From UBA5336 sp964492485 (GTDB lineage: Bacteria > Pseudomonadota > Alphaproteobacteria > Caulobacterales > Hyphomonadaceae): a stretch of 64,000 nucleotides of DNA. Positions within the stretch are counted from its first letter, which is position 1, and every line of letters starts with the position of its first letter. The position numbers and the translations under genes were made by a program. Below, piece by piece: positions 17,101 through 27,810 of the stretch. The stretch is taken from assembly GCA_964492485.1 (NCBI GenBank), contig CAZBKM010000007.1, forward strand, positions 62,001 through 126,000, written 5' to 3'. The notes under the pieces were generated by a model. That model saw nothing but the letters and a program-made list of their open reading frames with translations, did no database searches and had not been told where the DNA came from.

Positions 17101-17184
17101 TCGCGCGGCGCCTGCTAAGGGCACGGGACATTGCCCGACCGCCCCCGCACCGCTTCAAGGGGACAGCCTCAAGGATCCGCCGCC

Positions 17185-17835
17185 ATGAAGTTCTTCATCG
17201 ACACCGCCGACACCGCCACCATTCGCGACCTCGCCGCGACCGGGCTCGTCGATGGCGTGACCACAAACCCCTCCCTGATCGCGAAGTCCGGCCGGCCGTT
17301 CACCGAGGTGATCGCGGACATCTGCAGCATCGTGACCGGCCCTGTGAGTGCCGAGGTCGTGGCAACCGACACCGAAACCATGCTGAAGGAGGGACGCAAG
17401 CTCGCGGCGATCGCCGAGAATGTCGCGGTGAAGCTCCCGCTGACCTGGGACGGCCTGAAGGCCTGCCGCCAGCTCGCCGACCAGGGCATTGCGGTGAATG
17501 TCACCCTCTGTTTTTCGGCGAACCAGGCGCTGCTGGCGGCCAAGGCGGGAGCGGCGTTCATTTCGCCCTTCATCGGACGGCTCGACGACATCCACGCCGA
17601 TGGCATGGAGCTGATCCAGGAGATTCGCACGATCTACGACAATTTCCTGTTCGAGACGGAGATCCTCGCCGCGTCGATCCGCACCCCGAACCATGTGAAG
17701 CTCTCGGCACTGGCCGGCGCCGATGTGGCGACGGTTCCTCCAGCGGTGTTGCAGGGACTGGTGGCCCACCCGCTCACCGACAAGGGCCTGGCTGCCTTTC
17801 TCGCCGATGCCGAAAAGGCAGGCGTCAGGGTCTGA
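17185..17835 (+). CDS. Transaldolase / fructose-6-phosphate aldolase family protein
   Basis: This 216-residue protein belongs to the small TalC/FSA subfamily. The N-terminal MKFFIDTAD and GVTTNPSLIAKSGR and the Schiff-base lysine in NVAVKLPLTWDGLKA are clear, followed by NVTLCFSANQALLAAKAGA and SPFIGRLDDI. Members act either as transaldolase in the pentose phosphate pathway or as fructose-6-phosphate aldolase; the length does not separate the two. As no other transaldolase is in view, transaldolase is the more common role in alphaproteobacteria. A mosaic repeat follows the stop within five bases. Confidence 0.93.
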   Translation: MKFFIDTADTATIRDLAATGLVDGVTTNPSLIAKSGRPFTEVIADICSIVTGPVSAEVVATDTETMLKEGRKLAAIAENVAVKLPLTWDGLKACRQLADQGIAVNVTLCFSANQALLAAKAGAAFISPFIGRLDDIHADGMELIQEIRTIYDNFLFETEILAASIRTPNHVKLSALAGADVATVPPAVLQGLVAHPLTDKGLAAFLADAEKAGVRV

Positions 17836-17839
17836 ATCA

Positions 17840-18035
17840 AGTTCGGAGCATACGGACTCGGTTGCGGACGGAGACTTGCGCAAGACCAATGATGAAAAGC
17901 GACGGTCTGGAGTGAAACGAAAGACCGCCGCTTTAGAGCATTTTCGAGCGAGGTGAGCGCCGTTTCGCGTCTGGAAAAGGCTTCAAAGCAGGACCCTGGC
18001 GTATCTTCACTGACTCCGAGCGACCGGACGAGGCT
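17840..18035 (+). repeat. Mosaic intergenic repeat, longest copy
   Basis: This copy has all three modules. Bases 17840-17927 align without gaps to 48995-49082, with about nine differences over 88 bases by eye; they end in an inverted repeat CGGTCT (17903-17908) / AGACCG (17922-17927). Module one (GAGCATTTTCGAGCGAGGTG onward) follows at 17935-17975, and a degenerate module three (GCGTATCTTCACTGA) at about 17999-18030. The gap 17836-18046 holds no gene. Confidence 0.8.
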
Positions 18036-18046
18036 GCAGCGCGGCC

Positions 18047-18994
18047 TCAGGACAGGCCGGCGAAGGGCGTGTGCGGCGCCTCCGCCAGCCGATAGGCCAC
18101 ATAGTGCTTCAGGGCTTCTGTCACGGCCTGGGCATCGCCGGAGAGGGCCTCCGCCGGGATCATGGGGCCGAAGGTCAACTCGAAGTGCGACCGCTTCTTG
18201 TTCAGGAGTTCATGGAACAGGGTGATGTCGCGCAACTCGCCATTGATCCGGGCCAGGGCGTAATACAGACGGGAATTCCGCGCCTTGAGGTTCAGCGGCA
18301 GGATGGGTGCGTTCTGCTTGCGCGCCAGGCCGACCACCGTGGGGAACCAGTCCTGTTCCGTCAGCGTGCCGTCGATCTCGCGCGCCAGCTTGCCAGACGG
18401 GAAGATCACGATGCACTTTTCCTCTGCAAAGGCCCTTGCCGCCAGGCGCAGCGTCTCGCGCGTCTTGGCGGGGCTGCGCTTGTCCAGCACCCATTCGACA
18501 GGGATCACCACGTCGGAAATGGCCGGATTGACGCGGATCGCATCCGCATTCGCAAAGAAAACCACATCACGCCGAACCCGGCGGACCGCCTCCCACACGG
18601 CGACGCCATCGGCCAGCCCGGTGGGATGGTTGGCCGCCACAATCATCCGGCCCGAGCGCGGCAAGCGCTCCAGGTGGTGGAGCGTGAGGTTCACGTCCAG
18701 TTCCTTGGTCAGGTACTCGAAAGAGTCCTCGCCCGACAGGCTGGCGAGCCGGTCGGCCATTTCGCGTGCCTTGCCATAGCCGAGCATCCGGTAGAGCAGC
18801 GGACGCAGGGCGGGCCACGACCAGTGGGACACGAAGGACGGACACCGCTCCTGGATTAGCCGGTCGACGATGTGCTGGCGTAGCGCGTCGTCTTCGGCTG
18901 GCAGGAACGCGGACGCGGTCTGGGGCGGCAGGTGACCGGCCTCTTCGGACATGGATCCAAACCCTGGCGATAACGGCGCCAAATCGCCGTGCAT
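18047..18994 (-). CDS. PlsC-type lysophospholipid acyltransferase
   Basis: This protein of up to 315 residues carries a glycerolipid acyltransferase domain. The acceptor motif VAANHPTGLADGVAVWE has histidine and aspartate five residues apart instead of the usual four (HX4D), and the second block IFPSGKLAREIDGTLTEQ corresponds to the phosphate-binding motif FPEG.S. It probably acylates a lysophospholipid or related lipid at the inner membrane. There is no transmembrane helix at the N-terminus. The start is uncertain: ATG 18994 or ATG 18952 (MSEEAGHL). Confidence 0.82.
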   Translation of the reverse strand: MHGDLAPLSPGFGSMSEEAGHLPPQTASAFLPAEDDALRQHIVDRLIQERCPSFVSHWSWPALRPLLYRMLGYGKAREMADRLASLSGEDSFEYLTKELDVNLTLHHLERLPRSGRMIVAANHPTGLADGVAVWEAVRRVRRDVVFFANADAIRVNPAISDVVIPVEWVLDKRSPAKTRETLRLAARAFAEEKCIVIFPSGKLAREIDGTLTEQDWFPTVVGLARKQNAPILPLNLKARNSRLYYALARINGELRDITLFHELLNKKRSHFELTFGPMIPAEALSGDAQAVTEALKHYVAYRLAEAPHTPFAGLS

Positions 18995-19175
18995 ATGCAG
19001 TGTGCGGCATCGGACTGTCCCGGCGCAAGCGCGATGTCAGGTTTCAGGTCATTGATTTGTAAAGGCTTTGGTCATCTCTGCTTTACCAAGCTGTAAGGCG
19101 TCGGGGTTAGACGGGATGCACGGCGTGGTTGGGGTGACGTTTGGTGTCCCCCGTTCAGTAGAGGTGAGGCAAGCC

Positions 19176-19610
19176 ATGAAGGTGCTCTGGGTCGAGGACG
19201 ACGCGCAGGTCGCAAGCCATCTGGAAACGATCGCGGACAAGGCGGCGCGGGCGCGGGTTCAGATCGACCTGGTCGTTGCCAACAGCCTTCTGGCTGCCGA
19301 GGCCCGGCTGCGTCTGGAGCGTTTCGACCTCGTCCTCCTGGACCTGACCCTGCCCGACAGTTCCGATGCGGAAATGACCGTCGCGCGGATCGCCAATATG
19401 GGCACGCACAGGATCGCCGTCGTTTCCGATCGTGAGGATGCGGACCGGGTCATCGAGACCGCCGTAGCCTGTGGCTGCAACATGGCCAGCCAGGCGGTGG
19501 CGAAGGACGCCCTGCCGTTCAACCGCTTCATACAGCGGCCCGATGTGTGCGAGGACTTTTTCCTCGCCCTGATGCCCGAAGCGGCGACGGCGTCCGCCGT
19601 GGCGGCCTGA
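19176..19610 (+). CDS. Stand-alone response-regulator receiver domain
   Basis: This protein of about 144 residues is a single receiver domain with no output domain. The acidic pocket (VEDD, residues 6-9), the phosphoacceptor Asp56 in LLDLTLPD and a serine in AVVSDRED are present. The conserved-lysine region reads MASQAVAKDALPF with two or three extra residues relative to common receivers. A further 20 residues follow the fold. The start at 19176 follows GAGGTGAGG. No histidine kinase is adjacent, so the partner is encoded elsewhere. Such proteins act by phosphate relay or protein-protein contact. Confidence 0.82.
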   Translation: MKVLWVEDDAQVASHLETIADKAARARVQIDLVVANSLLAAEARLRLERFDLVLLDLTLPDSSDAEMTVARIANMGTHRIAVVSDREDADRVIETAVACGCNMASQAVAKDALPFNRFIQRPDVCEDFFLALMPEAATASAVAA

Positions 19611-19721
19611 CGGTCGCGCCGTCGCCCGCCGACCGGCCATAGGCCGCAGCAGCAGGGCTTGTCCCCGTCCCGCCTTTCCGGCACATGCGCCCCATTGCCA
19701 ATGCGGGGAGTTTGCGCACGC

Positions 19722-20336
19722 ATGGACCTGATTGCGGCGTTTCCCATCACGATCGCCCTGATTGCCGCCAATCTGGTGGCGAGTCTCATCGCCTTTTCCG
19801 TACCGGACTTCTTCAATCAGAACGTCTTCAAGGTGGGTGCGATCCTGCGCCGGAGGGAATGGCACCGGATCGTGACGTCGGGTTTCCTGCACGTGAACGG
19901 ACTGCATCTGTTCGTGAACATGTACGTGTTGCTGATGTTCGGGCCGTACCTCGAACAGTCCCTGGGCACCGCGGGTTACCTGTTCGTCTATATGGCGGCC
20001 CTTGTCGGCGCGAGCCTGTGGATGCTGTATGACAAGCGCCACGATCCGGATTACAGCGCCGTCGGCGCGTCGGGGGCCGTGTCCGGCGTGCTCACGGCAT
20101 TCTCCCTGCTGGCGCCCTTTACCTTGCTCTATCTTTTCTTCCTCGTGCCCGTGCCTGCCATCGTCTTTGCCGCCGGCTTCATCGCCATCAGCGCCTGGCT
20201 TGCACGGCGGGGCGGATCAATGGTGGCTCATGGGGCGCATCTGGGCGGGGCAGTGGTCGGCATTGCGGCCACGATCCTGTGGGCGCCGGAGGTGCTGGTC
20301 CGTTTCCTTGAGCGTCTGACCGGCGGAGCAGCCTGA
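19722..20336 (+). CDS. Rhomboid-family intramembrane serine protease
   Basis: This protein of about 204 residues has six predicted transmembrane segments. The catalytic serine lies in VGASGAVSGV (GxSG) and the catalytic histidine in MVAHGAHLGGAVVGI, giving the Ser-His dyad of active rhomboids. RRREWHRIVTSGFLHVNGLHLFVNMYV matches the L1 loop and the conserved histidine/asparagine segment of TM2. It cleaves membrane-anchored proteins within the inner membrane; substrates are not predictable. The ZapE-like gene starts three bases after its stop, so the two are co-transcribed. Confidence 0.92.
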   Translation: MDLIAAFPITIALIAANLVASLIAFSVPDFFNQNVFKVGAILRRREWHRIVTSGFLHVNGLHLFVNMYVLLMFGPYLEQSLGTAGYLFVYMAALVGASLWMLYDKRHDPDYSAVGASGAVSGVLTAFSLLAPFTLLYLFFLVPVPAIVFAAGFIAISAWLARRGGSMVAHGAHLGGAVVGIAATILWAPEVLVRFLERLTGGAA

Positions 20337-20339
20337 CCG

Positions 20340-21482
20340 GTGGGGGTCGTTGCGCGCTACGACGCCCGGGTCAGGGCTGGGGACCTGGCGCCCGATCCGG
20401 CCCAGAGGGGGGCTGCAGAAGCCCTCGACGCCATGATGGCGCGATTGGGCCACGAACTGGCCCGGCGCCGGCGGCCCTTTCGCGCGCCGCGTCCGGTGAC
20501 GGGCCTCTACCTCTGGGGCGGGGTCGGGCGCGGCAAGTCGATGCTGATGGACCTGTTCTTTGCCGAGGCGCCGCTCGCCGCCAAGCGTCGCGTCCACTTC
20601 CACGAATTCATGGCCGGCGTGCATGAGGATCTGGATACCTGGCGCAGGATGTCACCGGGCGACCGCCGGGCCGCCCCCCATCGGGTGCGCGGAGCCGGTG
20701 ACGATCCCATACCGCCCGTGGCCAGGAAGATCGCGCAACGGGCGACGCTCCTGTGCTTCGACGAGTTTCAGGTGACCCAGATCGCCGACGCGATGATCCT
20801 GGCGCGCCTGTTCGAAGCCCTGTTCGCCGACGGTGTCGCAGTCGTCGCAACCTCGAACCGTCACCCCGACGATCTGTATGCCGACGGGATTAACCGCCAG
20901 CTCTTCCTGCCCTTCATCCGGCTGCTGAAATCGGCCTGCGAGGTGCGCGAGCTGGCATCGCCTACCGACTACAGGCTCCAGCACCTGACCGAGGCGCCGG
21001 TCTGGCACGCACCGCTGGGGCCGAATGCCGAGGCGGCGATGGACGATGCCTGGCGGCGGCTCACGCTGGGTGCCGAACCGCAGAGCTGCACGCTGACGCT
21101 GAAGGGGCGGAAGCTGCATGTGGACAGAGAGGCCGCCGGGGTTGCCCGGATGCCCTTCGAGGCGCTGTGCGCGCGCCCGCTGGGCGCGGCAGACTATCTC
21201 CGGCTGGCGGCCGCGTTCCCGACGCTGATGCTGGACGGCATTCCGCTGCTGACCCCGGAACGCCGAAACGAGGCGGCAAGGTTCACCGCGCTCGTGGATG
21301 CCCTGTATGAAGCCAAGGTGAAGCTGGTGGCCAGCGCAGACGCCGAGCCCGATGACCTCTATCCCGCCGGAGATGGAAGCTTCGAGTTCCAGCGCACGGC
21401 GAGCCGGTTACACGAGATGCGTTCGGAAGCCTACCTCTCGCTGCCCCACAATCCCGGCCTGCCAGAAACGGGACAAGAATGA
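20340..21482 (+). CDS. zapE: AFG1/ZapE-family ATPase
   Basis: This 380-residue P-loop ATPase matches the ZapE/AFG1 (LACE1) family. The Walker A motif is GGVGRGKSMLMDLFF, Walker B is LLCFDEFQVTQIADAMIL, and VVATSNRHPDDLYADGINRQ is a strong family signature with sensor residues. In E. coli ZapE acts on the FtsZ ring under low oxygen; mitochondrial AFG1 acts in protein quality control. The start is GTG at 20340, three bases after the rhomboid stop. rpmE is convergent 17 bases downstream. Confidence 0.92.
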   Translation: MGVVARYDARVRAGDLAPDPAQRGAAEALDAMMARLGHELARRRRPFRAPRPVTGLYLWGGVGRGKSMLMDLFFAEAPLAAKRRVHFHEFMAGVHEDLDTWRRMSPGDRRAAPHRVRGAGDDPIPPVARKIAQRATLLCFDEFQVTQIADAMILARLFEALFADGVAVVATSNRHPDDLYADGINRQLFLPFIRLLKSACEVRELASPTDYRLQHLTEAPVWHAPLGPNAEAAMDDAWRRLTLGAEPQSCTLTLKGRKLHVDREAAGVARMPFEALCARPLGAADYLRLAAAFPTLMLDGIPLLTPERRNEAARFTALVDALYEAKVKLVASADAEPDDLYPAGDGSFEFQRTASRLHEMRSEAYLSLPHNPGLPETGQE

Positions 21483-21499
21483 GGGCCGGCGCCGAGGGC

Positions 21500-21715
21500 C
21501 TACATGAAGCCCTTGAACTTGTCCTTGAACTTGGAGACACGACCACGGTCGCTGATGCGGGTCGAGCCGCCGGTCCAGGCCGGGTGGGTCGTCGGGTCGA
21601 TGTCCAGAACCAGGCGCTCACCCTCCGTGCCGTAGGTGGTCCGGGTCTGGAACTCGGTGCCGTCGTTCATCACCACGGTGATGAAGTGGTAGTCGGGATG
21701 TCCTTCCGCCTTCAT
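21500..21715 (-). CDS. rpmE: 50S ribosomal protein L31
   Basis: This 71-residue protein aligns with alphaproteobacterial L31: HPDYHFITVVMNDGTEF near the start, HPAWTGG in the middle and GRVSKFKDKFKG at the end. It has no cysteines, so it is the zinc-independent type that lacks the CxxC pairs of E. coli RpmE. It lies 135 bases beyond secA on the same strand and may have its own promoter. Confidence 0.95.
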   Translation of the reverse strand: MKAEGHPDYHFITVVMNDGTEFQTRTTYGTEGERLVLDIDPTTHPAWTGGSTRISDRGRVSKFKDKFKGFM

Positions 21716-21850
21716 GGCCGGGTCCTCAATTCACGGGCGCCCGACGGGGCGGGCGCGGTCAATCCTGAACCGGGGCGTCTAGCCGAAAGCCGCGGCCGGG
21801 GCAAGGGCCGTGGCCGCAAAGCTGGATCGGTCTGACAGGATCCGACCCGG

Positions 21851-24610
<2,760 letters not shown>

Positions 24611-24803
24611 TCTGGTACCAGCACGCTGTGGCGGCCGCGACGGGCGAGCGGCCTGGTTGTGAAGGCGATGGCCGGTATCGTCCGCTCCGGTCGGCGGCGC
24701 ATTGTCCGACGCAAAGCGCCGGATACTCCCTCTCGACCAGCGCGTTGCGGAGACTTAAGAACCGGTCACATGGGTGTCAATGCGGATGACTGAGGCGAAA
24801 GCG

Positions 24804-25763
24804 ATGAGGATTCGGATGGTACGCCGGCGACCACTCGGCGCTGCGGCGGGCTGTCTGCTGATCCTGGCGGCCTGTTCCGAGGCGCCGGCGCCTCCGCGCG
24901 ATCCCGCGCTCAGGGTCGAGGCCGCAGTTGCGGCGACGGTCAACGGGACACCGATCTACCTGACCGATGTGGAGCTGGAAGCCGCTGCCCAGGGACTCAT
25001 CGCGCCAGGTGAGCCCTTCGCTAAGGGCCATCCGGACTACCAGCCCGTTCTTGATCAATTGATCGATCAGCGGCTGATGGCGCAGGAGGCCGAGGCTCGC
25101 GACCTCGACGACAATCCGCCGGCCCGGCGCCGCCTGCAGGCCGCACGGGAACGCGTGCTGGGCAATATCCTCGTGGAGGACCTGGTGGCGAGCGAGGTCA
25201 CCGAGGAAAGCATTCGCAGCATGTACGAGGAGCAGGTTGCCCTTCAGCAGGTCGATGACGAGGTCGCCATCCGCCACATCGTCACCGAGACGAGGGAGGC
25301 GGCAGACACCGCGCGCGCCCGGATACTGGACGGGGAGGACTTCACCACCGTCGCCTTCGAAATGTCTGTCGATACCGAGACCCGGGTCGAGGGCGGTGCG
25401 CTGGGCTTCGTCGCGCCGAACCGGCTTGGCGAGCCCTTCGCGTCGGCGATTGCCAATACGCGCACGGGTGACCTGTCGGAGCCCTTCGAGAGCGATGACG
25501 GCTGGCACATCCTTCGTGTGGACGAGCGCAGGACACCGCCTCCCAAGACCCTGGAGGAGATGCGTCCGGAGATCGTGACGTTCCTGACCTATCGGCAGAT
25601 TTCCCGAATTCTGAAGGACCTCCGCGCCGAAGCCACGATCGAGCAAGGTGCCGGGGTGCCCCATGTCGACGATCTGCCCGAGGGCGCAGGCCCCGATCGC
25701 GTCGTGGCGCCGGATGCGGCCAATCGCCGGGAACCTGCCGTGGATCAGGACGACACGCTGTGA
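24804..25763 (+). CDS. PpiC-type peptidylprolyl isomerase lipoprotein
   Basis: This protein of about 319 residues has a lipoprotein signal peptide (GAAAGCLLILAAC, with the lipobox LAAC), an N-terminal SurA-like helical region (VNGTPIYLTDVELEA, LDQLIDQRLMAQEA) and a parvulin domain (EVAIRHIVTETREAADTARARI, GALGFVAPNRLGEPFASAI, ESDDGWHILRVDERR). It is likely a periplasmic, membrane-anchored folding helper for secreted proteins, consistent with its place next to secA. Several in-frame starts exist (24774, 24780, 24786, 24804); 24804 is favoured by an upstream GAGGCG. It overlaps argJ by four bases. Confidence 0.88.
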   Translation: MRIRMVRRRPLGAAAGCLLILAACSEAPAPPRDPALRVEAAVAATVNGTPIYLTDVELEAAAQGLIAPGEPFAKGHPDYQPVLDQLIDQRLMAQEAEARDLDDNPPARRRLQAARERVLGNILVEDLVASEVTEESIRSMYEEQVALQQVDDEVAIRHIVTETREAADTARARILDGEDFTTVAFEMSVDTETRVEGGALGFVAPNRLGEPFASAIANTRTGDLSEPFESDDGWHILRVDERRTPPPKTLEEMRPEIVTFLTYRQISRILKDLRAEATIEQGAGVPHVDDLPEGAGPDRVVAPDAANRREPAVDQDDTL

Positions 25764-27010
25764 CCGGGGTCGTCTCGCCCTTTGCGCCGGATCGGTTCCC
25801 CGACCTGCCGCCGATCGGCGGGGTGCGCGCGGCTGTCATGTCGCGCGGATTCTATGCCCGCCGGGGCCTGTCGCGCGACGACCTCTTTCTGTTCGCCTTC
25901 GATCCGGGCACCGTGGCCGCCGGTGTGTTCACGCGGTCCCAGACCGCATCTGCCGATGTACGCTGGTGCCGCGAGGCGCTGACTTCCGGCAGCGGGCAGG
26001 CCAGGGCGCTGATCGCCCATGCCGGCAACTCGAATGCCTTCACGGGCGTAGCCGGCGAGGCGAAGAATGCCGCGACGCTGGAGGCGTTGTCCCGCAGCCT
26101 GGGCATCCCCCGCGACACGGCCTTTCTTGCGGCGACCGGCGTGATTGGCGAGCCGCTCGCAGATCCGAACCATGTCGGTGCCGTGGTTCCGGATCTGGTT
26201 CGAGCGCTTGGCCCCGTGGACTGGGAGCGCTGTGCGCGCGCGTTCATGACTACCGATACCTACCCGAAGGGCGCCGGTGCAGCCTGCGAGGTCGACGGCC
26301 GGCCGGTCCGGTTCTCGGGGATCGCCAAGGGCTCGGGCATGATCGCACCGAACATGGCGACCATGCTCGCTTACATCTTCACGGATGCGGCAATTTCGGC
26401 GCCGGTCCTCGATGGCGTGCTGCGCCGCATTGCCGATCGGACGTTCAATGCCATCACCGTGGATGGCGACACCTCGACCTCGGACACGCTGATGGTCTTT
26501 GCCACGGGCGCCAGTGGCATGGCCCCGGTCACCGACGCGCGGGATCCGCGGCTGGTGCCGCTGGTTGACGCACTGGACGCCGTGTGCCGGGCGCTTGCCT
26601 GGCAGGTCGTAAAGGACGGCGAGGGCGCCACGCGCTTCATCACCGTCGACGTGGAGGGGGCAGCGAGCGAGGCGGACGCCCGGGCCGTGGCGGCCGCGGT
26701 GGCGAACTCGCCGCTGGTCAAGACGGCACTGGCGGCGGGTGACGCCAATTGGGGCCGCGTGGTCATGGCCGTCGGCAAGGCGCTGGTTCCGGTTGATCCC
26801 GACGCCCTGCGGATCTGGTTTGGCGATCATCTGGTGGCCGAGCACGGCGCGCGCGCGGCGACCTATGACGAGGCGGAGGCAAGCCGCATCTGCGCGGCGC
26901 CCGAGATCGACATCCGCATTGCGCTCGGTTCGGGGACTGGACGGGCGACCATGTGGACCTGTGATCTAACCCACGCCTATGTGGACATCAACGGAGCCTA
27001 TCGCACGTGA
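25760..27010 (+). CDS. argJ: Bifunctional glutamate N-acetyltransferase / amino-acid acetyltransferase
   Basis: This 416-residue ArgJ transfers acetyl from N-acetylornithine to glutamate and can also use acetyl-CoA. The self-cleavage and catalytic site GSGMIAPNMATMLAYIFTDA is intact; the threonine in ATML is the autoproteolytic nucleophile that yields alpha and beta chains. AHAGNSNAFTG and FNAITVDGDTSTSDT are further signatures. The start is GTG overlapping the previous stop (GTGA), and the stop overlaps the GTG of mutT the same way, so the three genes form one coupled operon. Confidence 0.97.
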   Translation: MTGVVSPFAPDRFPDLPPIGGVRAAVMSRGFYARRGLSRDDLFLFAFDPGTVAAGVFTRSQTASADVRWCREALTSGSGQARALIAHAGNSNAFTGVAGEAKNAATLEALSRSLGIPRDTAFLAATGVIGEPLADPNHVGAVVPDLVRALGPVDWERCARAFMTTDTYPKGAGAACEVDGRPVRFSGIAKGSGMIAPNMATMLAYIFTDAAISAPVLDGVLRRIADRTFNAITVDGDTSTSDTLMVFATGASGMAPVTDARDPRLVPLVDALDAVCRALAWQVVKDGEGATRFITVDVEGAASEADARAVAAAVANSPLVKTALAAGDANWGRVVMAVGKALVPVDPDALRIWFGDHLVAEHGARAATYDEAEASRICAAPEIDIRIALGSGTGRATMWTCDLTHAYVDINGAYRT

Positions 27011-27420
27011 CCCGGCGTTTGGTGCTGGTTGCGGCCTGTGCGCTCTTTGCGCCCTCGGGCCGAGTGCTGCTCGCGCGGCGGCCGGACGGCAAGCCGATGG
27101 CGGGCTTGTGGGAGTTTCCCGGCGGCAAGGTCGATCCGGGCGAAACGCCGGAGCACGCGTTAACCCGCGAATTGTATGAAGAATTGGGAATAATCGTCGA
27201 TGTATCGGATTTGAAACCGATTACATTCGCAAGTCATGCTTATCCCGATTTTCACCTTTTGATGCCCTTATACGCGTGCCAGGTTTGGACAGGTGAGGTC
27301 GTGGCGCGGGAGGGACAGGCACTGGCCTGGGTCGCCCCGACGGATCTGAAGACCTACCCCGCGCCGGCGGCGGACCTTCCGCTGTTCGACGTGCTGGCGG
27401 CACACAGCGGTGAGGGCTGA
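27007..27420 (+). CDS. mutT: MutT-type Nudix hydrolase (8-oxo-dGTP diphosphatase)
   Basis: This 137-residue protein is a compact Nudix hydrolase. The Nudix box GGKVDPGETPEHALTREL continues to YEELGI and is complete (GX5EX7REUXEEXGU). LARRPDGKPMAGLWEFPGGK is typical of MutT, which removes 8-oxo-dGTP from the nucleotide pool. The start is GTG overlapping argJ by four bases. Within the gene, bases 27158-27276 are strikingly AT-rich and contain two TTA codons and an ATA codon that neighbours avoid, while the protein sequence remains a normal Nudix enzyme. Confidence 0.92.
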   Translation: MTRRLVLVAACALFAPSGRVLLARRPDGKPMAGLWEFPGGKVDPGETPEHALTRELYEELGIIVDVSDLKPITFASHAYPDFHLLMPLYACQVWTGEVVAREGQALAWVAPTDLKTYPAPAADLPLFDVLAAHSGEG

Positions 27421-27424
27421 ACGA

Positions 27425-27604
27425 ATGACCTGGTCACGGATGAAGGCATTTCTGACGGACACGCGCGCAAGCGCCGCAATCGAATACGGGTTGATCGTCG
27501 CCCTGCTCGTGATTGCCGTCATTTCGGCCATTACGGCCATTGGCGGCAGCTCCGGCATGCATTTCGACGAGGTCCAGAACGGCTTCAACGAGGCCGAGAC
27601 CTGA
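27425..27604 (+). CDS. Flp-family type IVb pilin
   Basis: This 59-residue protein has the Flp/Fap pilin signature: a short basic leader (MTWSRMKAFLTDTRA) followed by SAAIEYGLIVALLVIAVISA, where the invariant glutamate is at position 5 of the mature hydrophobic segment. Prepilin peptidase would cleave in the ASA region. No tad/cpa assembly genes are nearby, so this is an orphan copy that may serve a pilus encoded elsewhere or a non-pilus role. The start at 27425 lies five bases after the mutT stop; GTG 27410 and ATG 27440 are alternatives. Confidence 0.85.
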   Translation: MTWSRMKAFLTDTRASAAIEYGLIVALLVIAVISAITAIGGSSGMHFDEVQNGFNEAET

Positions 27605-27607
27605 AGC

Positions 27608-27687
27608 GTCGGTCTTTCGTTTCACTCCGGACTCGCTGTCGGGCCTCTTCAAGCAAAGTGGGCACCGCTTCGCATTAAGAAAATGCC
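27608..27687 (+). repeat. Mosaic intergenic repeat downstream of the Flp pilin gene
   Basis: This copy has module two in reverse orientation (CGGTCTTTCGTTTCACTCCG at 27610-27629), then module one in forward orientation (AGCAAAGTGGGCACCGCTTC through AAGAAAATGC at 27652-27685). The combination of one inverted and one direct module shows the mosaic nature of the family. It begins four bases after the pilin stop. The rest of the gap to 27810 shows no gene. Confidence 0.75.
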
Positions 27688-27810
27688 CTGCTGTCGTCGG
27701 ACTGGCGGGCGCGGCGGATCCTGGCGGTAACGACAGGGGCCGCGGAGACGCCGGCGTAACCTTCGCGTTCCGGGTTCATCGCAATCGGCCTCGTGGGCCA
27801 GGCCCTCCGG

